DNA from: JAJDXW01 sp965243335
GTDB lineage: Bacteria > Pseudomonadota > Gammaproteobacteria > HK1
Length of the DNA: 64,000 nt
Assembly: GCA_965243335.1 (NCBI GenBank)
Contig: OZ251545.1
Location: 62,001 to 126,000, forward strand
Direction: 5' to 3'
Part shown: piece after piece, positions 1 to 7,107 of the stretch
Layout of the letters: each line of letters opens with the position of its first letter
Position numbering within the stretch: the stretch's first letter is position 1
The notes under the pieces: generated by a model
The model's input: only the letters and a program-made list of their open reading frames with translations
Databases searched by the model: none
What the model was told of the DNA's origin: nothing
Program-made: the position numbers and the translations under genes

Positions 1-86
1 AGCCGCGTGGTCATTCGTTCCATGTCGGGTCTCCCGTCCCCATGAGGCGGATGCAGCCCCGGATCATAGGTCATCGGGGCGTGGCC

Positions 87-104
87 GGGGGGGGGGGGGG
101 GGGG
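87..104. repeat. 18-base poly-G run
   Basis: An uninterrupted run of 18 G lies about 115 bases upstream of the antitoxin start at 221. Runs of this length are prone to slippage, so the true length may vary in the population or may be an assembly error. It is too far from the start codon to set the reading frame of the toxin-antitoxin pair, but it could alter promoter spacing. The remaining 220 bases before the first gene hold nothing else I can support. Confidence 0.8.
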
Positions 105-220
105 CGGCACGGACCGGCAGGCCGATCGCCAGCCTGTTCGGCCACCGTCTGAAATACGAATTGCCATGTTTCCATGTTTCGTATAGCTTATGTCGAGATG
201 ATCGTTGTACGGAGTTCAAC

Positions 221-733
221 ATGTCGAACCTGTCTTCCGGCGGAACGGTCACCCGGCCTCCTGCACGCCCCGGCCCCGGCGCCTTGACCGGGCGGGTGTG
301 GGAGATCGCGGATGGGATCACCCGCGAGACGGGTCGCCGTGCGGAGCGCCGGGAAGTCATCGAACGCTACGTGGCCGAGGGCGGCAATCCGAATACGGCC
401 GCCACCCAGTACCAGCACTGGAAGAAGCACCACGAGGCGGCGGGGAAGGTCTCCGGGCCCGCCCCGTCCGGGAAACCCGGCGCGCTCGGGCCGCAGCCGC
501 TCCGTATCGCCCCGGACGGCCGGGTCCTGGTTCCTCTCGAGATGCGCGAAGCGATGGCTCTCGGGGGCGATGGCCGGGTGCTGGCCCGGATCGAGGAGGG
601 AGAGCTCCACCTCGTTTCCCCGACGGTCGCCGTCCGGCGGATCCAGTCCCGCATGCGGAAGTACCGGAAACCGGGAGAGAGCGTCGTCGATCGGTTTCTC
701 GCGGGTCGGCGCAAGATGTGGGGAGAAGAGTGA
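221..733 (+). CDS. AbrB-type antitoxin with extra N-terminal domain (VapB-like)
   Basis: This 170-residue protein is the probable antitoxin of the toxin gene that follows. Residues about 93-133 look like a SpoVT/AbrB swapped-hairpin DNA-binding domain (PLRIAPDGRVLVPLEMREA, then an LARIEEGELHL strand). The basic tail (about 138-170) would wrap the toxin. The N-terminal part, about 24-72, is a separate small helical unit rich in charged residues that ordinary VapB proteins (about 70-90 residues) do not have, so this looks like a fusion. The ATG at 221 is chosen because a GGAG lies just upstream; an in-frame ATG at 161 has no ribosome site. The stop overlaps the toxin GTG by four bases (GTGA), implying translational coupling. 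Such antitoxins normally repress their own promoter. Confidence 0.75.
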   Translation: MSNLSSGGTVTRPPARPGPGALTGRVWEIADGITRETGRRAERREVIERYVAEGGNPNTAATQYQHWKKHHEAAGKVSGPAPSGKPGALGPQPLRIAPDGRVLVPLEMREAMALGGDGRVLARIEEGELHLVSPTVAVRRIQSRMRKYRKPGESVVDRFLAGRRKMWGEE

Positions 734-1110
734 CTTCGGTCTTCGACAGCTCCGCCCTGCTCGCGATCGCCTTCGATGAAGAAGGCTCCGAGGCGGCGGT
801 GCGGTATCTGAGCGGCGGGATCATCTCCGCGGTCAACGCCTCCGAGGTCGTCGCCCGGATCGTTGACCTGGGAGCGAGCGGAGAAGAGGCCCGGGCTTCG
901 CTCCTCGGCTTCGGCCTCGACGTTCGTCCCTTCGACGCCGAGCTTGCGATCGCCGCCGGCCGTCTGAGGATGGCGACCCGCAAGCATGGGTTGTCGCTCG
1001 GGGATCGCGCGTGCATCGCCCTCGCAATCCGCGAACAGGTCCGGGTCGTGACCGCGGACCGGACGTGGACGGCCCTCGACCTGGACCTGGAGGTGGCGCT
1101 GATCCGCTGA
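730..1110 (+). CDS. PIN-domain ribonuclease toxin (VapC-like)
   Basis: A 126-residue PIN-domain protein, expected to be a Mg-dependent RNase toxin held inactive by the upstream protein. The four acidic positions of the PIN active site are visible: Asp6 (VFDSSALLA), Glu39 (NASEVVAR), Asp92 (LSLGDRACIALA) and Asp110 (VTADRTW). Length and motif order match VapC. Translation starts at a GTG inside the GTGA overlap with the antitoxin. The start codon and the lack of an independent ribosome site suggest it is made only when the antitoxin is translated. The target RNA cannot be deduced. Just downstream, on the other strand, is the broken end of an MBL-fold gene, so the pair may have arrived by insertion. 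Confidence 0.85.
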   Translation: MTSVFDSSALLAIAFDEEGSEAAVRYLSGGIISAVNASEVVARIVDLGASGEEARASLLGFGLDVRPFDAELAIAAGRLRMATRKHGLSLGDRACIALAIREQVRVVTADRTWTALDLDLEVALIR

Positions 1111-1251
1111 TCCGGGCGACGCGGCGGACAGTGCCCGAACCCGAGGGACGGGGCGCGCCGCGGCGGCCGGAAAGGACCTTCGACCTTCGGCTCGATGGTC
1201 CGATCGACCATCCTGTTCGTGCGTGCGCGGGCCCGGGCGGAGGCGCCGATA

Positions 1252-1402
1252 CCGGCGCCGGAATGCCGTGCTTGTCGAGGCAGGAGTCCACGACGATCCA
1301 GACGCCGCTGCCGACGTGCAGGACGACGCTCTCACCATAGCCGGGACCGAGAAGGGTGAGCTCGAACTCGTGCTGCCCGGGCGGGGTTCCCGCCTCCGTC
1401 AC
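1252..1402 (-). pseudogene. Truncated 5' end of an MBL-fold metallo-hydrolase gene
   Basis: About 50 codons read like the N-terminus of an MBL-fold protein: a first strand FELTLLGPGYGESVVLHV, then a second strand WIVVDSCLD. The start is a GTG at 1402 that overlaps the stop of the upstream gene (GTGA), so it was once the third gene of an operon. After about position 1252 (residue 50) the sequence becomes Pro/Arg-rich and loses any resemblance. The metal-binding HxHxDH motif never appears in any frame. The reading frame itself runs on to about 833, overlapping the toxin gene on the other strand, but that part is probably not functional. I conclude the gene was cut, perhaps when the neighbouring toxin-antitoxin pair arrived. 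Confidence 0.6.
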
Positions 1403-2007
1403 GGATCGAACGCCCGGATCGTCTCTCTCGCCCACTCCTCGCCGTCCCGAAGATCGGCTTCGGTCATCGCGGGAAGGTCGCGAGGCACGATCTGGGACAC
1501 CCGCTTCTTCGTCCCCGCCGGGGAGCGCTCGTACCCGATCACCCAACGGAACACGCTCCCGGCAGCCATCCGGGCGGCGTCGCGTTCCGACAGCTCGGCG
1601 AGGGGGATGATCGCCTCTTCCTGTTCGTACGACGCCCCGGCCGTCAGATCCGTCAGACGGGCCACGAGGTCCCTGGCGCGTACTTCGACGACGTATCCTT
1701 CCCATTCCTGCAGCGCGTGAAAGGACGTTGTCGGCGCTTGGTGTAGCGGCGGCGGCAGGTTCACAACCGGGGAGAGGCCGCCCGCGTTCCGGTTGCCTCG
1801 GGCAAGGCTCGGCAGGGCGGTCCCCTTCCCGTTCGGGTCGCGCATGGCGGTCGTCGAGCGGGCTTCCGTTCCATGCTCCAACGTCAGGCGAAGGGCCTCG
1901 TTCGTGGTCCGAGCAAGCTTCCTTGCCGCGGTATCCATATCGGAACCGCGGGGCTGTCCAAGCGCATCGACGTGCTCCCCTGCCGTGGATGGAACCGCCT
2001 GCGGCAT
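1399..2007 (-). CDS. Unknown protein, middle gene of a three-gene operon
   Basis: A 202-residue soluble protein that I do not recognise. The N-terminal 90 residues are polar and low in hydrophobics. The C-terminal half (WEGYVVEVRARDLVARLTDL, then EEAIIPLAELSERDAARMAAGSVFRWVIGYERSP) looks like a compact beta-rich domain. The gene starts three bases after the preceding gene's stop and its stop overlaps the GTG of the truncated MBL gene, so the three were one operon. A two-gene unit followed by an MBL-fold gene suggests a linked function, possibly stress or phage defence, but nothing in this protein proves it. Confidence is high that it is a gene and low on role. Confidence 0.65.
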   Translation of the reverse strand: MPQAVPSTAGEHVDALGQPRGSDMDTAARKLARTTNEALRLTLEHGTEARSTTAMRDPNGKGTALPSLARGNRNAGGLSPVVNLPPPLHQAPTTSFHALQEWEGYVVEVRARDLVARLTDLTAGASYEQEEAIIPLAELSERDAARMAAGSVFRWVIGYERSPAGTKKRVSQIVPRDLPAMTEADLRDGEEWARETIRAFDP

Positions 2008-2010
2008 GGG

Positions 2011-2712
2011 TCAGGCCTCCCGCTCTTCCGCCAAGGACATCACCTGATCGATGATATCGTCACTGCGCTTCATCGACGCATCGAAATTCTCCTCGAGGAC
2101 CCCTGTCGAGCGTGCGCCTGTCGTGGGGCTGGTCTCGTCGATGAGATAGTGGTCGTTGACGCCGACGTAGACCCCCAGCCGTGGATCACCGATCCGTTTC
2201 GACGGCTCCACCGTGACGTTGATCCGGCCGCCGGCCGCCCTTCCCGGCGGGTCGATCTGCGACATCGTGAGCGAGGTCATTCCGCCATGAACGCCGTCCG
2301 GTTCGAGATCCGCACCCCACCGGCCCCACGGCTCCACCGGGGCCAGCGTTCTGCCGATTCGATCCCGTTCGGCGAGACCCCGCACCCGGAAGTGGACGTA
2401 GCGGTTGATCCCGAGTCCCTTCAAGGGGGTATGCGGCAGGTATTCCTTGAACAAGCGCACGACGAGGTCGCATACGCGAACGTGAGGCGCCTGCGAGGTT
2501 TCAGCGAAGAAATTCTCCGCCGTGACCTGCAAGTGGAGCCAATCGAACGTGAATTCCGTCGCCTGCGGATGGATGATCTCGACCTTCGCGCTGTCCGCAG
2601 CACGCTCCGGCAGAAGCCCATGCAGGACGAACCAGGCGGGGGCGAAGATCGCCGGGTTGAAGGCCCCGAGCATGACGACTCCCGCCCCGCTGATCTCGGG
2701 CTCGATCCGCAC
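2011..2712 (-). CDS. Unknown protein, first gene of a three-gene operon
   Basis: A 233-residue protein starting at a GTG at 2712, chosen because a GGAGGAGGGG ribosome site precedes it; translation further upstream would lack one. It has no signal peptide and no membrane segment. Distinct stretches are FNPAIFAPAWF near residue 20, EFTFDWLHLQVT near 55, LPHTPLKGLGINRYVHF near 95 and EPWGRWGADL near 130. I do not recognise the family. The next gene begins three bases after the stop, and that one overlaps a truncated MBL gene. Codon use is like the neighbourhood. Confidence 0.65.
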   Translation of the reverse strand: MRIEPEISGAGVVMLGAFNPAIFAPAWFVLHGLLPERAADSAKVEIIHPQATEFTFDWLHLQVTAENFFAETSQAPHVRVCDLVVRLFKEYLPHTPLKGLGINRYVHFRVRGLAERDRIGRTLAPVEPWGRWGADLEPDGVHGGMTSLTMSQIDPPGRAAGGRINVTVEPSKRIGDPRLGVYVGVNDHYLIDETSPTTGARSTGVLEENFDASMKRSDDIIDQVMSLAEEREA

Positions 2713-2756
2713 GGCTACCCCTCCTCCGTCATTTCGCCGGCTCCGCGCACGGCCGC

Positions 2757-2762
2757 ATTGTA
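2757..2762 (-). promoter_or_regulatory. Possible -10 box (TACAAT)
   Basis: A TACAAT hexamer on the minus strand, 45 bases upstream of the GTG at 2712, is five of six to the sigma-70 -10 consensus in otherwise very GC-rich DNA. No convincing -35 box is seen at 17 bases. The 226-base gap to the next gene (2713-2938) holds nothing else. Confidence 0.25.
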
Positions 2763-2938
2763 GATGCTGCCGTGCGCCGTTGGCATCCCGAGCCGGGGCC
2801 AGGCGGCGCAACGTCGGGCCGAGGAGCCGCCGCGGCGGCGCTCGCGGACCGAGGGGCGCCCGAACCGCCGGGACGGGGCGCGCCGCGTCGGCCGTGTGCC
2901 GGCCTGGCCGCCGGCCCGGAAGCCCGGCGAAGAATGCC

Positions 2939-4111
2939 CTACACGACCTCGCGGGCCCGGAAGTCCTCGATCTCGGCCGCCGTGTAGCCGGCCTCCCGGA
3001 GCACCTCCTCGGTGTGCTCGCCGGCTTCCGGGCTCGCCCGGCGCATCTCGGGCGGGGTTCGGCTCATGTTCACCGCGTGGTCGATCACGCGCACCGCCCC
3101 GAGCGCCGGATGCTCGACCGCCTTCGCCATCCCGAGGTGGCGGACCTGGGGGTCGGCGAAGGTCTGGTCCACCGAGTAGATGGGGCCGCAGGGCACCCCC
3201 GCCTCGTTGAGGAGGTCCACCCATTGGGCGCTCGGCGCCTTCCGGGTGTACGCCTCGATCGCCTCGTTCAGGGCATCGCGGTTCTCGTAGCGGGCATGGC
3301 CGTCGTGGAAGCGGGGGTCGGCGAGGAACTCCCCGGCCCCGATCGCCCGGCACAGGCGCGCGAACAGGTGCTCGCCGGCCGCCGCGATGTTGATGTGCCC
3401 GTCCGCGGTCTCGAACACCCCGGTCGGGATGCCGGTCGGGTGGTTGTTGCCGGCCTGGGGCGGGACCTCGCGGCCGATGGTCCAGCGCGCGGCCTGGAAG
3501 TCGAGCATCGCGATCTGGGCCTCGAGGAGCGAGGTGTGCACCCACTGGCCCTCGCCCGAGACTTCGCGCTCGACGAGGGCGGTGAGGATCCCGATGGCGA
3601 GGTACATCCCGGCCGTGAGGTCCGCGATGGGCACCCCGACCCGCACCGGACCCTGGCCCGGGAGCCCGGTGATCGACATGAGCCCCCCCATGCCCTGGGC
3701 GATCTGGTCCACCCCCGGGCGGTCGGCGTACGGCCCGTCCTGGCCGAAGCCCGAGATGCTGCCGTAGACGATGCGCGGGTTGACGGCGCGGACGGACTCG
3801 TAGTCGATGCCGAGCCGGTGCTTCACCCCGGGGCGGTAGTTCTCCACGATCACGTCCGCGCCGGCCGCGAGGCGCCGGAAGATCGCGGCCCCGTCCGGCT
3901 CCTTGAGGTTCAGGGTGAGGCTCCGCTTGTTGCGGTGCAGGTTCTGGAAGTCCGGGCCGTGGCGGGGGCCGCCGAGCCCGAACTCCTCCTTCGGCCGCTC
4001 CTCGATCTTGATGACGTCCGCCCCGAGGTCCGCGAGCTGACGGGCGGCCGTCGGACCCGCGCGGGCGCGGGTGAGGTCGAGGACGCGGAACCGCGAGAGG
4101 GGAAGGGTCAT
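2939..4111 (-). CDS. CaiB/BaiF family CoA transferase (class III)
   Basis: A 390-residue class III CoA transferase, which moves CoA between acyl groups through an aspartyl-CoA ester. The catalytic Asp is visible as Asp164 in VGVPIADLTAG, and the family signatures FRVLDLTRARAGP, ADVIVENYRPGV, NPRIVYGSISGFGQ and GPYADRPGVDQIAQ are present. Length is typical (about 390-400). ATG at 4111 directly begins the conserved first strand. It is the last gene of a probable minus-strand operon with an acyl-CoA dehydrogenase (185 bases upstream), a small protein and an alpha/beta hydrolase, so it probably activates the carboxylic acid that the dehydrogenase then oxidises. The acyl substrate cannot be read from sequence. 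Confidence 0.9.
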   Translation of the reverse strand: MTLPLSRFRVLDLTRARAGPTAARQLADLGADVIKIEERPKEEFGLGGPRHGPDFQNLHRNKRSLTLNLKEPDGAAIFRRLAAGADVIVENYRPGVKHRLGIDYESVRAVNPRIVYGSISGFGQDGPYADRPGVDQIAQGMGGLMSITGLPGQGPVRVGVPIADLTAGMYLAIGILTALVEREVSGEGQWVHTSLLEAQIAMLDFQAARWTIGREVPPQAGNNHPTGIPTGVFETADGHINIAAAGEHLFARLCRAIGAGEFLADPRFHDGHARYENRDALNEAIEAYTRKAPSAQWVDLLNEAGVPCGPIYSVDQTFADPQVRHLGMAKAVEHPALGAVRVIDHAVNMSRTPPEMRRASPEAGEHTEEVLREAGYTAAEIEDFRAREVV

Positions 4112-4296
4112 GTCGTTTCTCCCTGGGTGATCTGCTCGGGTGCTCCGCCCGGCTGCGCTCGCCGGGCGGTTCGCACGGGCGGGTGGCCGGGACGCTTGGC
4201 CCGGACGGCTCGTCGGGGCGATCCCCCCGTCCCCGGATTCAAGGCCGCGGGAAGGGCGCCGCGGGGTCGGGGACGGCCCGAGGTGACGCCTCGTCG

Positions 4297-5463
4297 TCAG
4301 TGGAACGACCCTCCGATGAGGTCGCGGGCGATGATGAGCCGCTGGACCTCGCTCGGCCCCTCGCCGATCCGCCGGATCCGCATCTCCCGGTACCAGCGTT
4401 CGAGGGGGAGGTCCTTGGTGACCCCGTAGCCGCCGTGGATCTGGATCGCGCGGTCCACCACGCGCCCGCCCGCCTCGCTCGCCGCCAGCTTCGCCATCGC
4501 CGCCTCCTTGCGGAACGGCTCCCCGCGATGCGCCCGCTCGGCCGCCGCGAGGGTCAGCCAGCGCGCGGACTCGATGTCCACCTGGCTGTCGATGATCATG
4601 TTCTGGACGGACTGGCGGGTAGCGAGGGGCGCCCCGAAGGTCTCGCGCAGGCGCGCGTACCCGATGGCCATCTCCTGGGCGGCGACCGCCACCCCGATGC
4701 AGCCCGCCGCGTACGGGATGCGCTGCCGCGAGAGGCGATCGTTCGCGATCGCGAACCCGCCCCCGACCTCGCCGAGCACGTTCGCGGCCGGTACCCGCAG
4801 GTCCTCGAACGAAAGCTCCGTCGCGTAGTTCGCGGAGCGGAGGGTGTGCACGACGCGGCGCACGTGGAACCCCGGCCAATCGGTCTCCACGATGAAGCAG
4901 GTGACCCCGGCCCGCCCCCGCGCGGGGTCGGTGCGGGCGAAGACGATCCCGTAGTCCGCGCGGTCCGCCCCCGAGATGAAGATCTTCGAGCCGTTGATGA
5001 TCCAGCCGCCCCCGTCGCGGACTGCGCGGGTCTGGATGGCGCGGGCGGGGTCGCTCCCGCCCGAAGGCTCGGTGAGGCCGAAGAACGCCCGCTTCTCGCC
5101 CCGCAGGGTCGGGCGGAGGTAGCGCTCCTTCTGATCCTCGGTCGCCTCGTAGAGCTGGGCGAGGCCGACCGCGCCGAACACCCCGTAGCAGGGCGCGTAG
5201 AGGCCCGCCCGGTGCTGGGCCATCTCGATCGCCATCAGGGTGCGGGTGACGACGTCCACCCCGGGCCCGCCGTACTCCTCGGGGACGTCGAGCCCGTAGA
5301 GGCCCATCTCCCGGACCAGGCCGGCGAGCCGAGCGTGGTCGGCCGGGTCGAGCTCGCTCGCGTCGGGGTCGAGGTCCGCTTCGAGGGGAACGATCTCCTC
5401 GCGGACGAAGCGCCGCACGAGGTCGATGAGGAGACGCTGCTCTTCGCTCGGTTGGAGGTTCAT
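4297..5463 (-). CDS. Acyl-CoA dehydrogenase
   Basis: A 388-residue FAD flavoenzyme that introduces a trans-2,3 double bond into an acyl-CoA and passes electrons to electron-transfer flavoprotein. The three-domain layout is clear: helical N-domain (1-115), beta domain with FFGLTEPSGGSDP (about 128-140) and WIINGSKIFISGA, and C-terminal helices with ETFGAPLATRQSVQ and IQIHGGYGVTKDLPLERWYR. The glutamate in RRIGEGPSEVQR (residue 368) occupies the usual catalytic-base position. Length is normal. Together with the downstream CaiB transferase it suggests degradation of a short or branched acid. Confidence 0.93.
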   Translation of the reverse strand: MNLQPSEEQRLLIDLVRRFVREEIVPLEADLDPDASELDPADHARLAGLVREMGLYGLDVPEEYGGPGVDVVTRTLMAIEMAQHRAGLYAPCYGVFGAVGLAQLYEATEDQKERYLRPTLRGEKRAFFGLTEPSGGSDPARAIQTRAVRDGGGWIINGSKIFISGADRADYGIVFARTDPARGRAGVTCFIVETDWPGFHVRRVVHTLRSANYATELSFEDLRVPAANVLGEVGGGFAIANDRLSRQRIPYAAGCIGVAVAAQEMAIGYARLRETFGAPLATRQSVQNMIIDSQVDIESARWLTLAAAERAHRGEPFRKEAAMAKLAASEAGGRVVDRAIQIHGGYGVTKDLPLERWYREMRIRRIGEGPSEVQRLIIARDLIGGSFH

Positions 5464-5680
5464 GGCGTCCGCACCTTCCTGCCCGGCCGCGGGCCGGCGA
5501 TTCGCGCCCGTGCCGGCGCCCGCGCTACCGCCCCGCCCGCGCCCATCCCGGCCCGACCCCGGCCGCCGCGCCGCACCGCCGCCGCTTCCCGCCCCCTGCG
5601 ATCAGGAGGTTTCCGGTCATGATGCCCAGGTCCGCCGCCCGGCCGCCCGCCGCCCACTGCCTGCCTCCCGCCGCCCGCGA

Positions 5681-6010
5681 TCAGGCCGGGCGGAGGCGCC
5701 CGAGACCGGGCGGCGCCTCGTTCTCGGGCGGGAGCGCGCCGTGGTCCGCCCGGTGGAGCATCAGGAGCTCGAGGTACCGGGTGTGGTACTGCATGTTCAC
5801 CTCCACCCGGAACCGGAACCCCGGCCCGCGGCGGGCAAGCTCCGTCTCCAGCGCGCCCCGGAGGCCGAACCGGGAGCGCCCGCCCGCGACGCCGATGAAG
5901 AGCACGCCGCCGTCCGCCCCCGCGATCTCGTAGACCCCGAGCTGGCCGGGGAGGCGCGCCGCCTCGTCCGCCTCGAGCGCCCGCCAGGGCTTCGTCAGCC
6001 GGATCGCCAT
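5681..6010 (-). CDS. Small unknown protein, GIY-YIG-like N-terminus
   Basis: A 109-residue protein beginning MAIRLTKPWRALEADEA. Residues 20-50 (GVYEIAGADGGVLFIGVAGG, then SRFGLRGALETEL) resemble the first strands and helix of a GIY-YIG fold, and FRFRVEVNMQYHTRYLELLMLH follows. The second GIY-YIG tyrosine is replaced by Phe-Ile-Gly, so nuclease activity is doubtful. It lies between the acyl-CoA dehydrogenase and hydrolase genes on the same strand. I cannot assign a function. The 217 bases between it and the dehydrogenase start hold no other gene. Confidence 0.6.
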   Translation of the reverse strand: MAIRLTKPWRALEADEAARLPGQLGVYEIAGADGGVLFIGVAGGRSRFGLRGALETELARRGPGFRFRVEVNMQYHTRYLELLMLHRADHGALPPENEAPPGLGRLRPA

Positions 6011-6067
6011 CGCCCGCCCCGTCCGTCCGCGTCTCCGCTTCCGGTTCCGTATCCGTCCGCCGCCCCC

Positions 6068-6946
6068 TCAGGCGGCGAGGAACTCCCGGACCAGGCGCAC
6101 GAACTCCTCCAGCCGGTCGTGGTGCACCCAGTGTCCCGCGCCCTCGACGTTGACCCCGGCCGCGTCGGCGAAGTGCGCCGCCCGTTCATCATCGGCCGGG
6201 TCCGCGGCCCAGCTCTCCGTGCCGCGCACGAGCAGGGTCGGACACCGGATCCGCTTCCAGGTCTCCACCTTGTCCGCCGCGCGCATCCCGTGCGGCGGCT
6301 GGAGGCGCACGTAGTTGTCGAACTTCCAGCTATACGTGCCGTCTTCATTCTGGCTCACCCCGTGCACGGTGAGGTGGCTGGCCTGCCCGGGGGTAAGGTG
6401 GGGGTTCTCTTCCTGCATGCGCCGGAAGGCGTCCTCGATGCTCGCGTAGCGGCGCGGCGACCGGCCGGAGAGCTTCCGCACGTCGTCGATCCAGCCGACG
6501 AACCGTTCCGGGCCCGGGGACCGCTCCCGGCGCCGCAGGCCGGGCGGCGGCCCCATGCCCTCGATGGCGACGAGCTTCACTACGTTCTCGGGGTAGAGCC
6601 CCGCGTACTGGAGCGAGATGGCGCCCCCGAGCGAGTGCGAGACGACGGTCGCGGGGGTCAGGCGGGTCTGGTGGAGGAGCTGCGCGATGTCGTAGACGTA
6701 GTCCGCCAGCATGTAGGCGCCGCCCTGGATCCACTGCGAGTCCCCGTGGCCCCGGAGGTCGGGGGCGATGACGTGGTAGTCCCCGCGGAACGCCTCGGCC
6801 ACCCAGTCCCAGCTCCGGCAATGGTCCCGGCCGCCGTGCACGAGGAGGAGGGGCGGCGCGTCCGGGTTGCCCCAGTCCACGTAGTGGAGGCGAAGGCGCT
6901 GGGAGAAGTAGATGTGGGAGGTCGGTCCGTGAACGGGCGGCGCCAT
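6068..6946 (-). CDS. Alpha/beta hydrolase
   Basis: A 292-residue cytoplasmic alpha/beta hydrolase. Visible elements are the oxyanion-hole region LLLVHGGRDHCRSWD (about 33-47), the APDLRGHGDS strand, the nucleophile elbow SHSLGG with Ser105, a late strand LLVRGTESW, and the terminal histidine in GAGHWVHHD. The lid region (about 130-220) is charged and of ordinary size. It probably cleaves an ester or thioester feeding the CoA-transferase and dehydrogenase genes downstream on the same strand. The substrate is unknown. It is divergent from the acyl-CoA synthetase alpha gene at 7108, leaving about 160 bases for two promoters. Confidence 0.88.
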   Translation of the reverse strand: MAPPVHGPTSHIYFSQRLRLHYVDWGNPDAPPLLLVHGGRDHCRSWDWVAEAFRGDYHVIAPDLRGHGDSQWIQGGAYMLADYVYDIAQLLHQTRLTPATVVSHSLGGAISLQYAGLYPENVVKLVAIEGMGPPPGLRRRERSPGPERFVGWIDDVRKLSGRSPRRYASIEDAFRRMQEENPHLTPGQASHLTVHGVSQNEDGTYSWKFDNYVRLQPPHGMRAADKVETWKRIRCPTLLVRGTESWAADPADDERAAHFADAAGVNVEGAGHWVHHDRLEEFVRLVREFLAA

Positions 6947-7107
6947 GCGAGGGTTCTCTCGGGTCGGGGCAGGTGTCGGTGAGGCGGATGCGGCTGGATG
7001 GAGTCGATGGGGTCGATGCGAACGGATCGAGTGTGACGCGGTCGGACGGAGATTCTACAATCCGTCCGTTCCGCCCGCCGCACGCAAGACCGCCGCCCGC
7101 CCGACGA

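Noticed and set aside
161..220. Upstream ATG for the antitoxin
   Set aside because: No ribosome site and a non-conserved-looking 20-residue extension; ATG 221 has GGAG at proper spacing.
2522..4429. 635-codon open frame antisense to the CoA transferase gene
   Set aside because: Opposite-strand frame in very GC-rich DNA; composition is Arg/Gly/Pro/His-rich with no motifs, while the minus strand encodes a complete CaiB enzyme.
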